Of a stretch of 64,000 bases of DNA, positions 45,029 to 54,809 are shown in pieces. The first letter of the stretch is position 1. Every line of letters begins with the position of its first letter. The notes below the pieces were generated by a model. The model made no database searches. It was not told the origin of the DNA and was given only the letters and a program-made list of their open reading frames with translations. A program made the position numbers and the translations under genes. Origin of the DNA: Bacillota bacterium (GTDB lineage Bacteria; Bacteroidota; Bacteroidia; Bacteroidales; Bacteroidaceae); assembly GCA_023664625.1 (NCBI GenBank), contig JAMPFD010000006.1, positions 1 through 64,000 on the forward strand, read 5' to 3'.

Positions 45029-45961
45029 ATGAAAATGGAAAATACAGCACTCGTCCTTGAAGGAGGAGGTATGAGGGGTGTCTTTACTGCTGGTGTCTTA
45101 GATGCGTTCATGGAAGCTGGAATACGGTTTCCATATTCTATTGGAGTTTCCGCCGGAGCCTGTAATGGATGTAGTTTTTTAACGAAGCAAAAGGGTAGGG
45201 CTTATTTCTCAAATGTTACTATTCCCAAAAAATACGGACACAGATATCTTGGCATCCGGCAGTTTCTAAAAACGGGATGTATATTTAATGTTGATTTGCT
45301 TTATCGTGCTCTTCCTTATGAACTTTGGCCATATGACTTCCGGACATATTTCTCAACATCGGAAACATTTGAGATGGTGACCACAAATATGCTGACTGGT
45401 AGGGCAGAATATTTGTCTAATCATATACAGGAATATCATACACTTAGTGATAAAGATGCAAATCAATTGTCGCTTGATATTGTACTAGCTTCCAGCAGTT
45501 TACCGTATGTGGGGGATATTGTGAATGTTCTTGGCACTCCAATGCTTGATGGAGGTATTGTTGATAGTATCCCTGTAGTCCACGCCATGGAACAAGGATA
45601 TAAAAGATGTGTTGTTATCTTAACAAGAAATAAAGGATATAGAAAGATTGTACGCCATCATTTTCTGACATCTGTTTTGTCATCTATTATAAGATGGCTC
45701 TTTTACTCAAAATACCCACGTTTCCGTAAAGCATTGTGCTGCCGCAGCGAAGTGTACAATCGACAATTGGAATTGGTAGAACAATTGGAGGAAAAGGGAA
45801 AAATTGTTGTAATTAGGCCAAAGAAACCTGTTGCAGTTGATCGTATAGAACGCAATGTGAATAAGTTACAGGGTCTTTATGAAGAAGGACTACAGATTGG
45901 GAGGCAATTTTGCAAATCACTTTCCTCCCATGAAATGTTAAAAATAAAACAGATCCCTTGA
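45029..45961 (+). CDS. Patatin-like phospholipase
   Basis: A 310-residue acyl hydrolase with a Ser-Asp dyad. The oxyanion loop is LEGGGMRGVFTAGVLDAF, the nucleophile motif GVSAGACNG (Ser near residue 43), and the catalytic Asp is in MLDGGIVDSIP (near 174). It resembles the YjjU-type bacterial patatins, with a C-terminal helical part. There is no signal peptide. It probably acts on membrane or storage lipids. It is followed after 3 bases by ubiE. Confidence 0.93.
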   Translation: MKMENTALVLEGGGMRGVFTAGVLDAFMEAGIRFPYSIGVSAGACNGCSFLTKQKGRAYFSNVTIPKKYGHRYLGIRQFLKTGCIFNVDLLYRALPYELWPYDFRTYFSTSETFEMVTTNMLTGRAEYLSNHIQEYHTLSDKDANQLSLDIVLASSSLPYVGDIVNVLGTPMLDGGIVDSIPVVHAMEQGYKRCVVILTRNKGYRKIVRHHFLTSVLSSIIRWLFYSKYPRFRKALCCRSEVYNRQLELVEQLEEKGKIVVIRPKKPVAVDRIERNVNKLQGLYEEGLQIGRQFCKSLSSHEMLKIKQIP

Positions 45962-45964
45962 AAA

Positions 45965-46657
45965 ATGTTAAAAGAGAAAAAGGATATTGGAATATTTTTC
46001 GATGGTATTGCTGGAACATATGATATGCTCAACCACATTTTATCGTTAAATATAGATAAGAAATGGCGATGTAAAACTATACAACAACTTTCCTCTGTAT
46101 CAAACCTTTTAGACGTAGCTATTGGTACGGCAGATTTAGCAATAGAGGCCATGCGTCAACAGAAAGCAACGTATATTCAAGGTCTTGATTTATCATGTGA
46201 AATGATGCGTATAGGCAAAGAAAAAGTTGACAAGGCGGGTCTCACCAATAGAATAGGTTTCGATTATGGCAGTGCTCTTGATATGCCATATGAGAATAAC
46301 ACTTTTGATGCTCTGACGTGTGCATATGGAGTAAGAAATTTCTCTGATATAGATAAGGGACTTTCTGAGTTTTTTCGGGTTCTTAAACCGGGTTCACAAC
46401 TTGTAATACTGGAATTGTCTTATCCGGAGAATCGTATCATAAGAGCCGTTTATGACTTGTTTTTTACATATGTATTACCATTTATTGGGTGCATTTTCAG
46501 TCATAATAAATCTGCATACATCTATCTGAATCGTTCTGTAAAAGAATTTATATGTGGTGAAGAAATGGTGTCTCGTATGCAAAATGCTGGTTTTAAGAAA
46601 GTAACTTTCAAGCCGCTTACGTTTGGAATAACTACAATTTATACTGCCGTAAAATAA
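45965..46657 (+). CDS. ubiE: Demethylmenaquinone methyltransferase
   Basis: Adds the last methyl group in menaquinone synthesis using S-adenosylmethionine. The 230-residue protein starts with the MenG/UbiE pattern (GIFFDGIAGTYDMLNHILSLNIDKKWR). The SAM motif reads LLDVAIGTADLAIEA, and ALTCAYGVRNFSDIDKGLSEFFRVLKPG is the family signature. Menaquinone is the main quinone of Bacteroidota, so the menaquinone role is favoured over ubiquinone. It is probably co-transcribed with the patatin gene. Confidence 0.96.
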   Translation: MLKEKKDIGIFFDGIAGTYDMLNHILSLNIDKKWRCKTIQQLSSVSNLLDVAIGTADLAIEAMRQQKATYIQGLDLSCEMMRIGKEKVDKAGLTNRIGFDYGSALDMPYENNTFDALTCAYGVRNFSDIDKGLSEFFRVLKPGSQLVILELSYPENRIIRAVYDLFFTYVLPFIGCIFSHNKSAYIYLNRSVKEFICGEEMVSRMQNAGFKKVTFKPLTFGITTIYTAVK

Positions 46658-46814
46658 TCTTTTAATCAAGATAATATGAAGTCGATTATCAGCAATATTG
46701 CATTCTGGTTTTGTGTAATTTTTTAGCATATTTATGCCTTTTATAAACTTATAAGGTAGGGGGTAACTGATGGCTCTTATAGAATCTATTTATCATAATG
46801 AGCATTCTGTGGTT

Positions 46815-47276
46815 TTATTTTTGCCAAAATCTGGAGGTTATATCAGACCACTTTTTACCATTTTTCTTATATAAACGTTGATTTGTTGTCGTCTTATTCA
46901 ATGGACCAAGATGTTCTATATAAGGTCCGACTTTAATATAGTCGAAACATTCTTTATTTAAGGATGATGGTATTAATGTCTTACCACTATACCATGCAAT
47001 TTTCAAGTTTGGATGGATATTCTTTAAATAAATAGCTAAATCATTAAGATCATTTATCGCTGAATCTCCACCCATAAAAGCTACACAAGTAATAGCTTGG
47101 GCATACTTCGCTATCATCCGTTCCAATACTTCATGAGTGAGAACGTCACCAATATCTCCCCATAAATATTTACTATGACATCCCGGACAACGACAAGGAC
47201 AATTGCTTATGTTAATTGCAAGTGTAACTTCATCAGGAATTTCCTGAAAGACAATGCTTTCATTAACAAATTTCAT
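46815..47276 (-). CDS. nrdG: Anaerobic ribonucleotide reductase activase
   Basis: A radical SAM enzyme that makes the glycyl radical on NrdD. The 153-residue protein has the radical SAM cysteines in CPCRCPGCH (CxxxCxxC, near residues 27-34) and the SAM-binding FMGGDSAINDL. It keeps the small-activase length. It follows nrdD by 108 bases, with a perfect hairpin between them. Confidence 0.95.
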   Translation of the reverse strand: MKFVNESIVFQEIPDEVTLAINISNCPCRCPGCHSKYLWGDIGDVLTHEVLERMIAKYAQAITCVAFMGGDSAINDLNDLAIYLKNIHPNLKIAWYSGKTLIPSSLNKECFDYIKVGPYIEHLGPLNKTTTNQRLYKKNGKKWSDITSRFWQK

Positions 47277-47310
47277 ATAATAAAGATTCTATAAGTTATA
47301 TTTAATTCTC

Positions 47311-47357
47311 ACAAACCGAGGAACTTGCAATAAATTATGCTGAGTTCCTCGGTTTGT
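47311..47357 (-). other. Intercistronic hairpin nrdD-nrdG
   Basis: ACAAACCGAGGAACT (47311-47325) and AGTTCCTCGGTTTGT (47343-47357) form a perfect 15-bp stem with a 17-base loop. No T-run follows on the minus strand, so a role in message stability or partial termination is more likely than full termination. Confidence 0.75.
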
Positions 47358-47384
47358 GATGTTGTTGTATATATAAATAATGAG

Positions 47385-49484
47385 CTACATTTTATCAGCC
47401 CCTGCGTAATACCGGCGGGCAGCTTCTTCCTGACGTGCTTGAGAGAAATTGCTAACTCGTTTCAGATATCCAATAATACGTGTCATATAGTCTATATTCT
47501 TAGACTTACATTTTGGGCATTCATGCAAATAACGTTTGTCAATCGTGCCGCAATCATTGCATATTGTATTTGGGATGTTAAATGTAAAATAGTTACATCC
47601 TTCAACGGCTGCAATATGAATGAGTTGCTTGTACTGTTCTTTTGACAAATGTTCATCAAGATTCATATGTAGCGCAGAACCTCCTGTAAGGTGTTCTATA
47701 TATGGCGCACCGTGCAACTTAAATTTGTCTATAATGGTTAATGAAGTATCTTCTACAGCATAGAAATACGAGTTATAACAGTCACGTGGAACAAAGTACC
47801 CGTCTTCCCTATCCCATTTTGCATGCTTTACTCCTACATTCTCAGCAGGAATCATTTCACAATTAAACATCAACTCTTTTGTACGATATTGCTTGTTGTA
47901 TTTTTCCACCAGACCGAGTATTTCCTGTACAAAAGTCTTGTATTCAGGGTTATCGTTAATCTTTAATCCCATAAATTCAGCAGCCTCTACCAATCCGTTC
48001 ACTCCTATTGTTAAATATTGACGGTTAATATTGATGTATCCTGCATCAAACAATGGGAGCATACCATTTTGCTGTAACTCTTTAAGATTCTCATTATAAG
48101 CTGTCTGAACTTTATGACACAGGTCTATTATATGTGCCAAAAACTCTTTATAGTCTTTGCCATTATTTACAGCATATTGAATGCAACGGTTCAAGTTGAT
48201 TGTAAGCACTGATTTTGAACCTGTGGATACTCCTCCAGCACCGAGAGTGTAAGAGAAGCCGTTGTCCTGAATCTCATTACGCAGGCGGCAGCAAGATGAG
48301 AGAGAATCTGCATTATCAGACATATATGTAAAGAATGAATGTCCCTCTGAATACATCTCAGCTGCAAAATCTCCCCACTCCTTATCACGAGGTTCGCCAT
48401 TTTCCGTAAGGAGAGCCATCGTCTCCACTGGGAATGTAAGAACAGTCTTTGTGCGTTCGTTGTTAAACCACTTCATAAAACGTTTCTGCAACCAAGACAG
48501 TCCATCCCAATCCGGCTGTGAACCATCAGGGAAGTAGAAATTATCAAATAGTGATTGGAAATAATATTTGTCATAGTATGCTACATTCCAAAACACTGCT
48601 TGAAAATTACGTGCACCAGTAGGTTGATTTATAGAATAGACAATTTGTTCAAAACTATCTGTTATGATTTTATCTATAGAGCGTTTCTTTAAAGACAAAT
48701 CCGCCAGTTGCTCAGGATGTTTCCAATAGTCAAGACCATATTCTTTGCCTATGAAATAGTTCATATACATCAAGAATTCAGGGGTGGCACAAGCTCCGGA
48801 CAGCATAGAACTTACAATGAACACCATATTTATGAACCCACCACAGAAAGACTTTAAATTGGTTGGAGCTGTTGAATTGCCACCAATGCCGTTCGTTCCA
48901 TTGATAAGCCATGGATACATTGTTATTGAAGCACAGTAATTGGCGAGCGATGTTTCATCATTCTTATATATAAAATGTGTTTGCAAGAGTCGCATATACT
49001 CATCGGCAAGCTCCTTTCCATACATTGTTTTTATACGGTCTGTAAGCATACGGCGATTTAACTTGATAAATGCCCCCTTTGGCAACTCTCCAATAAGCGT
49101 TGCTATATTCTTGTGCTCAACATTCGCATTTGCATCAAATTTACTTCCTGTTGCTGCATTTGCCGCATGACAATAATCAGCCAAAAACTTCATGCGATCC
49201 AATTCTTCACGTGTCTCCGTATGACGTTGCCTATACAGCATAAATGATTTTGCAACTGTATAATATCCTTCTTTCATCAGGGCAATCTCTGTCTGATTCT
49301 GAATATCTTCTACTGTCACACCATCCTTGATTTCAAGGTTGCTGAGTATTTTTGATATTCTTCCCAAATCGATAGGCTCATTTACCGAATTGAATGCCTT
49401 GATTATCGCATTCATAATTTTGTCAAGCGAGAATGAGTCTTTCGTTCCGTCACGCTTTGTGATTGTAAAGTTCTTGATTTCCAT
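47385..49484 (-). CDS. nrdD: Anaerobic ribonucleoside-triphosphate reductase
   Basis: A class III ribonucleotide reductase that makes deoxynucleotides without oxygen by a glycyl radical. The 699-residue protein opens with an ATP-cone allosteric domain (residues 1-95, TKRDGTKDSFSLDKIM). It has the active-site FCGGFINM region and NSTAPTNLKSF. A C-terminal zinc site (CNDCGTIDKRYLHECPKCKS) precedes the radical-site loop RIIGYLKRVSNF. It has a consensus promoter and paired inverted repeats upstream. No oxygen-dependent reductase is in the window. Confidence 0.97.
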   Translation of the reverse strand: MEIKNFTITKRDGTKDSFSLDKIMNAIIKAFNSVNEPIDLGRISKILSNLEIKDGVTVEDIQNQTEIALMKEGYYTVAKSFMLYRQRHTETREELDRMKFLADYCHAANAATGSKFDANANVEHKNIATLIGELPKGAFIKLNRRMLTDRIKTMYGKELADEYMRLLQTHFIYKNDETSLANYCASITMYPWLINGTNGIGGNSTAPTNLKSFCGGFINMVFIVSSMLSGACATPEFLMYMNYFIGKEYGLDYWKHPEQLADLSLKKRSIDKIITDSFEQIVYSINQPTGARNFQAVFWNVAYYDKYYFQSLFDNFYFPDGSQPDWDGLSWLQKRFMKWFNNERTKTVLTFPVETMALLTENGEPRDKEWGDFAAEMYSEGHSFFTYMSDNADSLSSCCRLRNEIQDNGFSYTLGAGGVSTGSKSVLTINLNRCIQYAVNNGKDYKEFLAHIIDLCHKVQTAYNENLKELQQNGMLPLFDAGYININRQYLTIGVNGLVEAAEFMGLKINDNPEYKTFVQEILGLVEKYNKQYRTKELMFNCEMIPAENVGVKHAKWDREDGYFVPRDCYNSYFYAVEDTSLTIIDKFKLHGAPYIEHLTGGSALHMNLDEHLSKEQYKQLIHIAAVEGCNYFTFNIPNTICNDCGTIDKRYLHECPKCKSKNIDYMTRIIGYLKRVSNFSQARQEEAARRYYAGADKM

Positions 49485-49566
49485 TTATTATTATCAAAGT
49501 ATAGTATATAAAATTCAAAATATTTGCAATCTCGTTAATATTATCTTGAAAAATAGTTTTCCGTTT

Positions 49567-49606
49567 TGGTAAACTTTTTTCAAAATAAAATATTAAAAGT
49601 TTTCCA
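49567..49606. promoter_or_regulatory. Inverted repeat in the nrdD leader
   Basis: TGGTAAACTTTT (49567-49578) and AAAAGTTTTCCA (49595-49606) are inverted repeats with one mismatch, 16 bases apart. They lie just downstream of the nrdD -7 element. The same half-site forms the larger palindrome at 49785-49836. The position suits an operator or a leader hairpin; it does not look like the NrdR box. Confidence 0.6.
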
Positions 49607-49622
49607 TTTTGAAAACTGATTG

Positions 49623-49653
49623 CAAAGTTAATATAAAAAAAACAAATCTCAAA
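49623..49653 (-). promoter_or_regulatory. Promoter of nrdD
   Basis: On the minus strand TAACTTTG (rc of 49623-49630) is preceded by TTTG (rc of 49650-49653) with a 19-base spacer, a full consensus match. The leader would be about 130 bases. Confidence 0.78.
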
Positions 49654-49784
49654 ACATTACTACAACTATTTTTGAGATAATTTGCAGCTTAATATCTAAC
49701 TACTTGGTAATTAGGGATATATATAAGAATAACAAAAGCGTTTATCTATGATTTGCGACTAACGTCCGAAGTAACAAATCTTGA

Positions 49785-49836
49785 CAGAAATGGTAAACTT
49801 TTATTTGCTATGATAAATAAAAGTTTACCATTTCTG
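49785..49836. repeat. 22-bp perfect inverted repeat at the 3' end of the FAD oxidoreductase gene
   Basis: Arms 49785-49806 and 49815-49836 are perfectly complementary around an 8-base loop, with core AATGGTAAACTTTTATTT. One arm encodes the last residues of the FAD protein and the other lies beyond its stop. No T-run follows on the minus strand. The half-site matches the inverted repeat in the nrdD leader. Confidence 0.88.
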
Positions 49837-51358
49837 CACACCGCTCTCCGTCAATTCCGGCTGAAACTATACCACCGGCATACCCAGCACCCTCACCGCA
49901 AGGGAACAATCCTTCAATTTCCATATGTTGTAAATTATCACTATCACGGAGGATACGGACAGGGGCAGATGTACGTGTCTCAACGGCTATCATGCATGCC
50001 TCGTTTGTAAGAAAGCCATGTGAACGATTACCAAATATTTTAAATCCGTTTTGCAGGCGTTTGGTTATCTGCTGTGGCAACCAGAAATGGAGCGGTGAGC
50101 TAATCAAGCCAGGAGTATATGACGATTGTGGAAGAACATAGCTCAGTTTCCCATTTACAAAATCCACCATTCTCTGAGCAGGAGCTGTTTGTTTCATATT
50201 TCCCTGCAGCCAGCAATCTTTTTCCAGTCTCTCCTGAAAATACATCATTTTCAATGGGTCATCCATATCTCCACCAACATCATCCGGTCGTGTCTCAACC
50301 ACCATTCCGCTATTTGACCATCTTCCGCCACGTGAACTTGGAGACATTCCGTTGACAACTATCTGTTGTCCATCTGTTGCGGCGGGAATTACATATCCTC
50401 CGGGACACATGCAGAAAGAATATACACCACGGCCGTCCACCTGGTTCACAAAACTGTATTCTGCGGCAGGAAGATATTTTCCCCTCCCCTGTTTTGAATG
50501 ATACTGTATTCGGTCTATTAACTCTGAAGGATGTTCAAGTCTTACTCCAACTGCAATTCCTTTTGCTTCCATCCTGACATTTACAGATGAAAGATACCTA
50601 TAAACATCACGAGCACTATGACCTGTTGCAAGAATAACCGGTCCGAAGAACTCATTTCCGTTAGCGATAACACCAGTTACAGTCTTATTCTGTATTATCA
50701 GTTGTGTCATCTTAGTCTTGAAATGCACTTCTCCGCCATATTTTATTATGGTATTACGCATTGCTTCTATCACCCCCGGAAGCTTGTCAGTTCCAATATG
50801 TGGATGCGCATCAGCAAGAATGGATACAGGTGCGCCATGTTGGCAAAATACGCGAAGTATTTTGTCAACATTCCCACGCTTCTTCGAACGAGTGTATAAT
50901 TTACCGTCAGAATATGCACCAGCCCCTCCCTCGCCAAAACAATAGTTTGACTCGGAATCTACGGCCTGTTCCTTCTTTATACGTGCAAGATCTTTTTTTC
51001 GTTCATGAACATCTTTTCCACGTTCTAAGACGATAGGACGTAATCCTAATTCTATTAGCCTGAGAGCAGCAAACAATCCACCAGGACCAGCTCCGACAAC
51101 TATGACTTGTTTCCCATCCGAAACATCATGATACGCAACCTTTTCGTATTCTTCATCTTGAGGCTCTTCATTTATATATAGTCTCAAAGTAAGATTCATA
51201 TATATATTACGCTGCCTTGCATCGATAGAGCGCTTTATTATGCGTATGTGATTTATAGTTCTGGCATCTATGCCATGCTCACGACCAACAAAATCCCGAA
51301 GCACACTTTGCTGCGATGCCACTTGCGGAGATACACGTATCTGCAATTCCTTTATCAT
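49808..51358 (-). CDS. FAD-dependent oxidoreductase (COG2509-like)
   Basis: A 516-residue flavoprotein with an N-terminal region of about 85 residues. The dinucleotide-binding motif VIVVGAGPGGLFAALRLIELGLRPIVLERG follows, then the family-typical CFGEGGAGAYSDGKLYTRSKKRG and a late CGEGAGYAGGIVSAGIDG. Members are common but functionally uncharacterised. The frame is open ten codons upstream; MIKELQIRVSP is chosen as start. It follows hisC by 35 bases, so it may be co-transcribed with the histidine genes. The palindrome at its 3' end is listed separately. Confidence 0.88.
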   Translation of the reverse strand: MIKELQIRVSPQVASQQSVLRDFVGREHGIDARTINHIRIIKRSIDARQRNIYMNLTLRLYINEEPQDEEYEKVAYHDVSDGKQVIVVGAGPGGLFAALRLIELGLRPIVLERGKDVHERKKDLARIKKEQAVDSESNYCFGEGGAGAYSDGKLYTRSKKRGNVDKILRVFCQHGAPVSILADAHPHIGTDKLPGVIEAMRNTIIKYGGEVHFKTKMTQLIIQNKTVTGVIANGNEFFGPVILATGHSARDVYRYLSSVNVRMEAKGIAVGVRLEHPSELIDRIQYHSKQGRGKYLPAAEYSFVNQVDGRGVYSFCMCPGGYVIPAATDGQQIVVNGMSPSSRGGRWSNSGMVVETRPDDVGGDMDDPLKMMYFQERLEKDCWLQGNMKQTAPAQRMVDFVNGKLSYVLPQSSYTPGLISSPLHFWLPQQITKRLQNGFKIFGNRSHGFLTNEACMIAVETRTSAPVRILRDSDNLQHMEIEGLFPCGEGAGYAGGIVSAGIDGERCAEMVNFYLS

Positions 51359-51393
51359 ATCCAGATTCTTTGTGTGCAAAAAGCACACATATG

Positions 51394-52452
51394 TTATGCT
51401 TTATTAACAGCTTTTGTATTATATACACGTAATGCGCCAAGCAATTCGTTATTCTCTGTGCGAGTTCCGACTGTAATACGCAGACAATCTTTGCAAAGTT
51501 CCACCTTGGTGCGATTTCTTACAACTATGCCTTTTTCTATAAGATATTCATAAATATCCTGTGCGCCAACAACTTTTGCGAGAAAGAAATTTGCCGATGT
51601 CGGATATATTTTCACACATATCGGCAATTCCTTAAAAGCTGCAATGACACGATGACGTTCTTCCAATAGCATATTCACCCAATGACGAACATCATTGGAT
51701 GCCTGCAAAATTTCAAGAGCTTTCTGCTGAGTCATGAGATTAACATTGTACGGATATTTTACTTTATTGAAAATATCTATAATGTCTTTTGACGCGAAAG
51801 CCATTCCAAGACGGATTGCGGCACATCCCCATGCTTTACTCATTGTGTTGAGAATCACGATGTTTGGATAAGTTCCCAGTTCTGTGCGGAAAGTTCTTTG
51901 AGCGGAAAAATCAGAATATGCCTCATCAATGACAACAATTCCGGAGAAGCCTGCTATGACTTTTTTTATCTCCTCCCTGTCAATATCATTGCCGCAAGGA
52001 TTATTTGGGCTACAAATCCAAATCACCTTCGTATTGCCATCACAAGCCTCAAGAATACTTCTTGCTGACATACAGTAGTTCTCGTCAAGTAGGACAGGTC
52101 TGTACTCCACATTATTTATATCTGCACAGACCTTGTACATTCCATACGTCGGCTCTATTGCAACAACATTGTCAATGCAAGGTTCGCAAAAGCACCTGAA
52201 GACCAAATCTATAGCTTCGTCAGAGCCGTTGCCGAGAAATATGCAATCCGAAGGAATGCCTTTTATTTTGGACAGGACATTTTTTACCTCATGTTGTAAT
52301 GGATCTGGATAACGGTTATATGGAGTATTGTACGGATTCTCATTTGCATCCAGAAATACGTGTGCTACATGTCCGCTATATTCGTCACGGGCACTGCTAT
52401 AAGGTTTCAATTCCCATATGTTTTTTCTTACAAGTTCCTGTAATTGCCTCAT
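51394..52452 (-). CDS. hisC: Histidinol-phosphate aminotransferase
   Basis: A PLP enzyme that converts imidazole acetol phosphate to histidinol phosphate. The 352-residue protein has [18 protein letters not shown] near the start, [33 protein letters not shown], and the PLP lysine in [15 protein letters not shown] (around residue 215). The substrate Arg is in [12 protein letters not shown]. It follows hisD by 20 bases. Confidence 0.97.
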   Translation of the reverse strand: MRQLQELVRKNIWELKPYSSARDEYSGHVAHVFLDANENPYNTPYNRYPDPLQHEVKNVLSKIKGIPSDCIFLGNGSDEAIDLVFRCFCEPCIDNVVAIEPTYGMYKVCADINNVEYRPVLLDENYCMSARSILEACDGNTKVIWICSPNNPCGNDIDREEIKKVIAGFSGIVVIDEAYSDFSAQRTFRTELGTYPNIVILNTMSKAWGCAAIRLGMAFASKDIIDIFNKVKYPYNVNLMTQQKALEILQASNDVRHWVNMLLEERHRVIAAFKELPICVKIYPTSANFFLAKVVGAQDIYEYLIEKGIVVRNRTKVELCKDCLRITVGTRTENNELLGALRVYNTKAVNKA

Positions 52453-52472
52453 TTTGTGGAAAATCTATTTAA

Positions 52473-53771
52473 TTACCTACTCAGTTTGTTCTCAACTCTG
52501 ATTCTGCGCACAGTCATAGCAAGCTTATGGGCGTCAAGGCTTTCACTTTCCGCCATAATCTCCACAGCACGCCCAATAGATCTGACACCATCCTCTGTAA
52601 GATGCTGGAAAGTAACCTTTCTGTTATAACTGTCAAGATTCACTCCACAATATGTTGTGGCATATCCGTGGGTTGGCAAGGTATGATTTGTACCTGATGC
52701 ATAATCACCGGCACTTTCACATGCATAGTCACCAAGGAACACACTTCCGGCATTAATTACCAAATTAGCCAAATCGTTATAGTCCTTTGTACAGATAATC
52801 AGATGTTCAGGAGCATAAGTGTTGGATAATCGCATCGCCTCATGTGTATCCTCAACAAGTACCAGTTGCGAATTCTCAAGCGTTTTTGATGCTATATCCT
52901 TACGTGGCAACAATTCGAGTTGTCTTTCAATCTCATTACGGACCTCTTCGATTTTCTTCTCGGACGTACATATAAGCATAACCTGTGAGTCCACTCCATG
53001 TTCTGCTTGAGAAAGAAGATCTGCTGCAATGAATTCTGCATCGCTTGTCTCATCTGCAATAACACAGACCTCACTCGGACCTGCCGGCATATCAATGGCA
53101 ACATCGGAGAGAGAAACTTGCTGCTTTGCTGCCATAACGAACTGATTGCCCGGCCCAAAAATCTTGTGAACTTTTGGAACAGATTCCGTACCATATGCCA
53201 TGGCACCGATAGCCTGTACTCCGCCAATTTTAAAAATCTTCGATACCCCGGCAACCTTTGCAGCCACAAGGATTGCAGGATTAACTTTCCCTTCTCTATT
53301 CGGTGGAGTACATAATACAATCTCTCCGCATCCTGAGATTTTTGCCGGTGTAGCAAGCATTAGGACTGTGGAAAAAAGCGGTGCTGTACCGCCGGGGATA
53401 TATAATCCGACCTTTTCTATGGCTATGGATTTCTGCCAACAAACAACACCAGGAGCTGTTTCTATTGGTTTGCTGTCAAATTTCTGCGACTCATGGAATG
53501 TCTTGATATTCTTATGGGCAAGAACTATAGCATCATGAAGTTCTCGGGACACATTAGCATGTGCCTCTTCCATTTCTGCATCTGTGACCGAAAAATCTTT
53601 TATGCGGACTTTATCAAATCTCTCACCATAATCCATTATTGCAGCATCACCTCTTAGGCGTATGTCTGCAAGAATGTCATTGACGATGTGATTCAACTGT
53701 GCTGTATCAAAATGAGGCCGCTCGCATATTTTTGAATATTCGGAGAGCTTTGGATACTTTATTATATTCAT
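52473..53771 (-). CDS. hisD: Histidinol dehydrogenase
   Basis: A zinc enzyme that oxidises histidinol to histidine in the last two steps. The 432-residue protein has GLYIPGGTAPLFSTVLMLATPA and the signature DMPAGPSEVCVIADETSDAEFIAADLLSQAEHG. The late YAPEHLIICTKDY and GDYASGTNHTLPTHG segments are also present. It lies between hisG (75 bases before) and hisC in the order GDC. Confidence 0.98.
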   Translation of the reverse strand: MNIIKYPKLSEYSKICERPHFDTAQLNHIVNDILADIRLRGDAAIMDYGERFDKVRIKDFSVTDAEMEEAHANVSRELHDAIVLAHKNIKTFHESQKFDSKPIETAPGVVCWQKSIAIEKVGLYIPGGTAPLFSTVLMLATPAKISGCGEIVLCTPPNREGKVNPAILVAAKVAGVSKIFKIGGVQAIGAMAYGTESVPKVHKIFGPGNQFVMAAKQQVSLSDVAIDMPAGPSEVCVIADETSDAEFIAADLLSQAEHGVDSQVMLICTSEKKIEEVRNEIERQLELLPRKDIASKTLENSQLVLVEDTHEAMRLSNTYAPEHLIICTKDYNDLANLVINAGSVFLGDYACESAGDYASGTNHTLPTHGYATTYCGVNLDSYNRKVTFQHLTEDGVRSIGRAVEIMAESESLDAHKLAMTVRRIRVENKLSR

Positions 53772-53846
53772 TTAAGTTTATACGAAATCACAATATTGCC
53801 TGTTGCATGAATGATATGTTCACCACAGTGACATGCAGGCTAATCC

Positions 53847-54698
53847 TTATAGTATCATTTTCTCTATAGGAAGTACAAGAATACCTTCCGCTCCGGCAGT
53901 CTTCAACTGGTTTACTATTTCCCAAAAATGCTTTTGGTCAATCACTGTATGTATTGATGTCCAGCCTTCTGTCGCGAGTGGGAGAATTGTCGGAGACTTA
54001 ATGCCTGGCAATATGGCACAAATATCTTTGACTTTCTCTGCAGGTGCATTCATTAATACATATTTCTTATCGTCGGCAACAAGTACAGATTGCATGCGGA
54101 ATAGCAATTCGTCAAGGATAGACTGTTTCTCCTGTGTCAGTTCCTTATTGCCAATGAGAAGTGCTTCACTCTTCATCACAACCTCCACTTCACGCAGCTT
54201 ATTGCTTACAAGTGTTGAACCGGAGCTGACGATGTCAAAGATGCCGTCAGAAAGTCCGATACCCGGAGCAATCTCCACAGACCCCTGAATGACATGGATC
54301 TCCATGTTGATATCCTCTTTCTCGGCAAACTTCCTGAGAATATTTGGATAAGATGTTGCTATCTTTTTCCCGTCAAACCATTTTACACCAGAATATTCAA
54401 CAGTCTCAGGGATGGCGAGTGATATGCGGCATTTGGAAAAACCGAGACGCTTTACTATGTTTGCGTCCTCTCCACGTTCTACGAATTCATTTTCACCAAC
54501 TATGCCTATATCTGCTACACCGCTTGCCACACATTCCGGAATGTCGTCATCACGAAGATAGAGCACCTCTAAAGGAAAATTCGCTGATTGTACAAGAAGT
54601 GTACGTCGGGCACTATTGATTTTTATTCCCGTCTCTTTCAGAAGATTCATGGTATCTTCATACAGACGGCCTTTTGACTGAACGGCTATTCTTAACAT
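53847..54698 (-). CDS. hisG: ATP phosphoribosyltransferase, long form
   Basis: The first step of histidine synthesis, joining ATP and PRPP. The 283-residue protein starts LRIAVQSKGRLYEDTMNLLKETGI. It has DDDIPECVASGVADIGIVGENEF, the PRPP loop EIAPGIGLSDGIFDIVSSGSTL, and a C-terminal regulatory ACT-like domain, so it is the long type that does not need HisZ. It leads hisGDC; later his genes are not in the window. Confidence 0.97.
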   Translation of the reverse strand: MLRIAVQSKGRLYEDTMNLLKETGIKINSARRTLLVQSANFPLEVLYLRDDDIPECVASGVADIGIVGENEFVERGEDANIVKRLGFSKCRISLAIPETVEYSGVKWFDGKKIATSYPNILRKFAEKEDINMEIHVIQGSVEIAPGIGLSDGIFDIVSSGSTLVSNKLREVEVVMKSEALLIGNKELTQEKQSILDELLFRMQSVLVADDKKYVLMNAPAEKVKDICAILPGIKSPTILPLATEGWTSIHTVIDQKHFWEIVNQLKTAGAEGILVLPIEKMIL

Positions 54699-54777
54699 AT
54701 TTTTTTATATCTGTACCTGAAAAACAGCACTCCAAAATAGAAATGCTTATTGTGTAAATAAATCTTATATTTCGTGG

Positions 54778-54809
54778 CAAAGTTACGATAAAATTTTGGA
54801 TTACGCAAC
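54778..54809 (-). promoter_or_regulatory. Promoter of hisG
   Basis: On the minus strand TAACTTTG (rc of 54778-54785) is preceded by GTTG (rc of 54806-54809) at 20 bases. It overlaps the divergent promoter of the transglycosylase gene. Confidence 0.65.

Noticed and set aside
46676..46726. 16-codon frame after ubiE (MKSIISNIAFWFCVIF)
   Set aside because: Too short, no homologue recognised and no conserved continuation after the stop; could be a decayed gene start but unsupported.
49485..49660. NrdR box upstream of nrdD
   Set aside because: No pair of 16-bp ACACWATATWTWGTGT-like boxes is present; the inverted repeats there have a different sequence.
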